Positions 5,115 through 5,391 of a stretch of 5,391 nt of DNA are shown one piece after another. This DNA is from Bacteroidales bacterium UBA4070 (GTDB taxonomy: Bacteria; Bacteroidota; Bacteroidia; Bacteroidales; VadinHA17). How positions within the stretch are numbered: the first letter of the stretch is position 1; each line of letters begins with the position of its first letter. Where the stretch lies: assembly GCA_002383485.1 (NCBI GenBank), contig DFYY01000014.1, positions 1-5,391 of the forward strand, written 5' to 3'. The notes under the pieces are model-generated. The model ran no database searches and was not told the origin of the DNA. It worked only from the letters and a program-made list of their open reading frames with translations. Position numbers and translations under genes: made by a program.

Positions 5115-5391
5115 ATGAGTGTTTACACAATCTTTTTTATACTACCGGAAAAATCAGCAAATAGCTGGAAGATGAGTGTAGAAGAGTTGAATGCAAATGA
5201 ATCATCGAAGAAGCATCGTTAATGTTTTTTAAAGTCATATCAAAACCAGAAGCTGCATTGTACTACTGGGATAAGGATGGAAGCTACCTGCTTACTGACC
5301 ATCTGGTATGCGGTGTATAGATGACAAGACTTTTACACAGGCTCTTTAACGGAACGTGAGAACCAGAGAGTAAATGAAAAGAGAAAAGGCC
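5115..5391 (+). other. Region without a confident gene; possible decayed plus-strand coding sequence
   Basis: Three short plus-strand segments follow one another. One spans 5115-5222 (35 codons, ending SSKKHR, starting inside the IS end). One spans 5222-5320 (32 codons, MFFKVISKPEAALYYWDKDG and on to HLVCGV). An open stretch from 5325 to the window edge includes FYTGSLTERENQRVNEKRKG. The first two overlap as TAATG. The protein-like composition of the second and third suggests a frameshifted remnant, possibly interrupted by the IS, but no family was recognised and each piece is short enough to occur by chance. A second TTTTACACA motif, like the IS end, lies at 5331-5339. Confidence 0.3.
5119..5146 (-). 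repeat. Probable left terminal inverted repeat of the IS256-type element
   Basis: Read on the minus strand, the region runs GGTAGTATAAAAAAGATTGT and on into GTAAACACT. The TTGTGTAAA core resembles the ends of IS256-family elements, and the position, about 115-145 bases before the transposase ATG, is right for the left end. The partner repeat is absent, so the precise tip cannot be proved. Confidence 0.5.

Larger units (their letters stand above)
4331..5146 (-). mobile_element. Truncated IS256-family insertion sequence
   Basis: The element is oriented leftward. Its 5' end is probably near 5146, where a terminal-repeat-like sequence with the GTGTAAAC core is found. It includes the leader palindrome and promoter, and ends at about 4331 where family similarity of the transposase stops. 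No copy of the terminal repeat in the opposite orientation is present between 4056 and 4331, so the 3' end is missing and no target duplication can be assigned. The element is more A+T-rich than the operon beside it. The exact right boundary is uncertain by tens of bases. Confidence 0.65.

Noticed and set aside
5374..5391. Possible gene start ATG at the right edge (MKREKA)
   Set aside because: Only six codons are visible, in a different frame from the more protein-like open stretch, with no promoter seen.

Overview
The window looks like chromosomal DNA of a member of the Bacteroidota, probably a Bacteroidales-type lineage. Three things point there: a secreted subtilisin-like protease ending in a Por/type IX secretion (T9SS) sorting domain, a signal-peptide MORN-repeat protein of the YwqK-like kind, and TAnnTTTG promoter motifs ahead of two genes. 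All confidently called genes lie on the minus strand, so transcription runs from high to low coordinates. The operon part is clearly richer in G+C than the transposase part, which fits an inserted element.

Layout from the 5' side (right to left). Positions 5391-5147 hold no confident gene, only short plus-strand open segments that may be a decayed coding sequence. Positions 5146-4331 are an IS256/Mutator-type insertion sequence: a likely terminal repeat, a leader with a conspicuous palindrome, a TATCTTTG promoter box, and a transposase that matches its family up to about residue 224. At about 4331 the match stops. The frame continues through unrelated sequence to a stop at 4061, so the transposase lacks two of its three catalytic acidic residues and the far IS end is missing. 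Just 5 bases on begins a tightly packed operon: MORN-repeat protein (4055-3279), subtilisin-like T9SS protease (3282-1633), exodeoxyribonuclease VII large subunit xseA (1571-315) and small subunit xseB (312-115). A possible further gene starts at 43 and runs off the left edge.

The operon junctions are of the stop/start overlap type (ATGA between MORN and protease, a 2-base gap between xseA and xseB). The protease/xseA junction is unusual. A 65-bp block holding the end of the protease gene and the start of xseA is present twice in tandem. This creates a 22-codon reading frame whose ATG overlaps the protease stop and whose stop overlaps the xseA ATG. This is the most distinctive structure in the window.

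XseA and XseB together form exonuclease VII, a cytoplasmic single-strand DNA nuclease. The protease and MORN protein carry export signals. Co-transcription of the two pairs is inferred from spacing; nothing in the sequence shows a functional link. No tRNA, rRNA or CRISPR array was seen.
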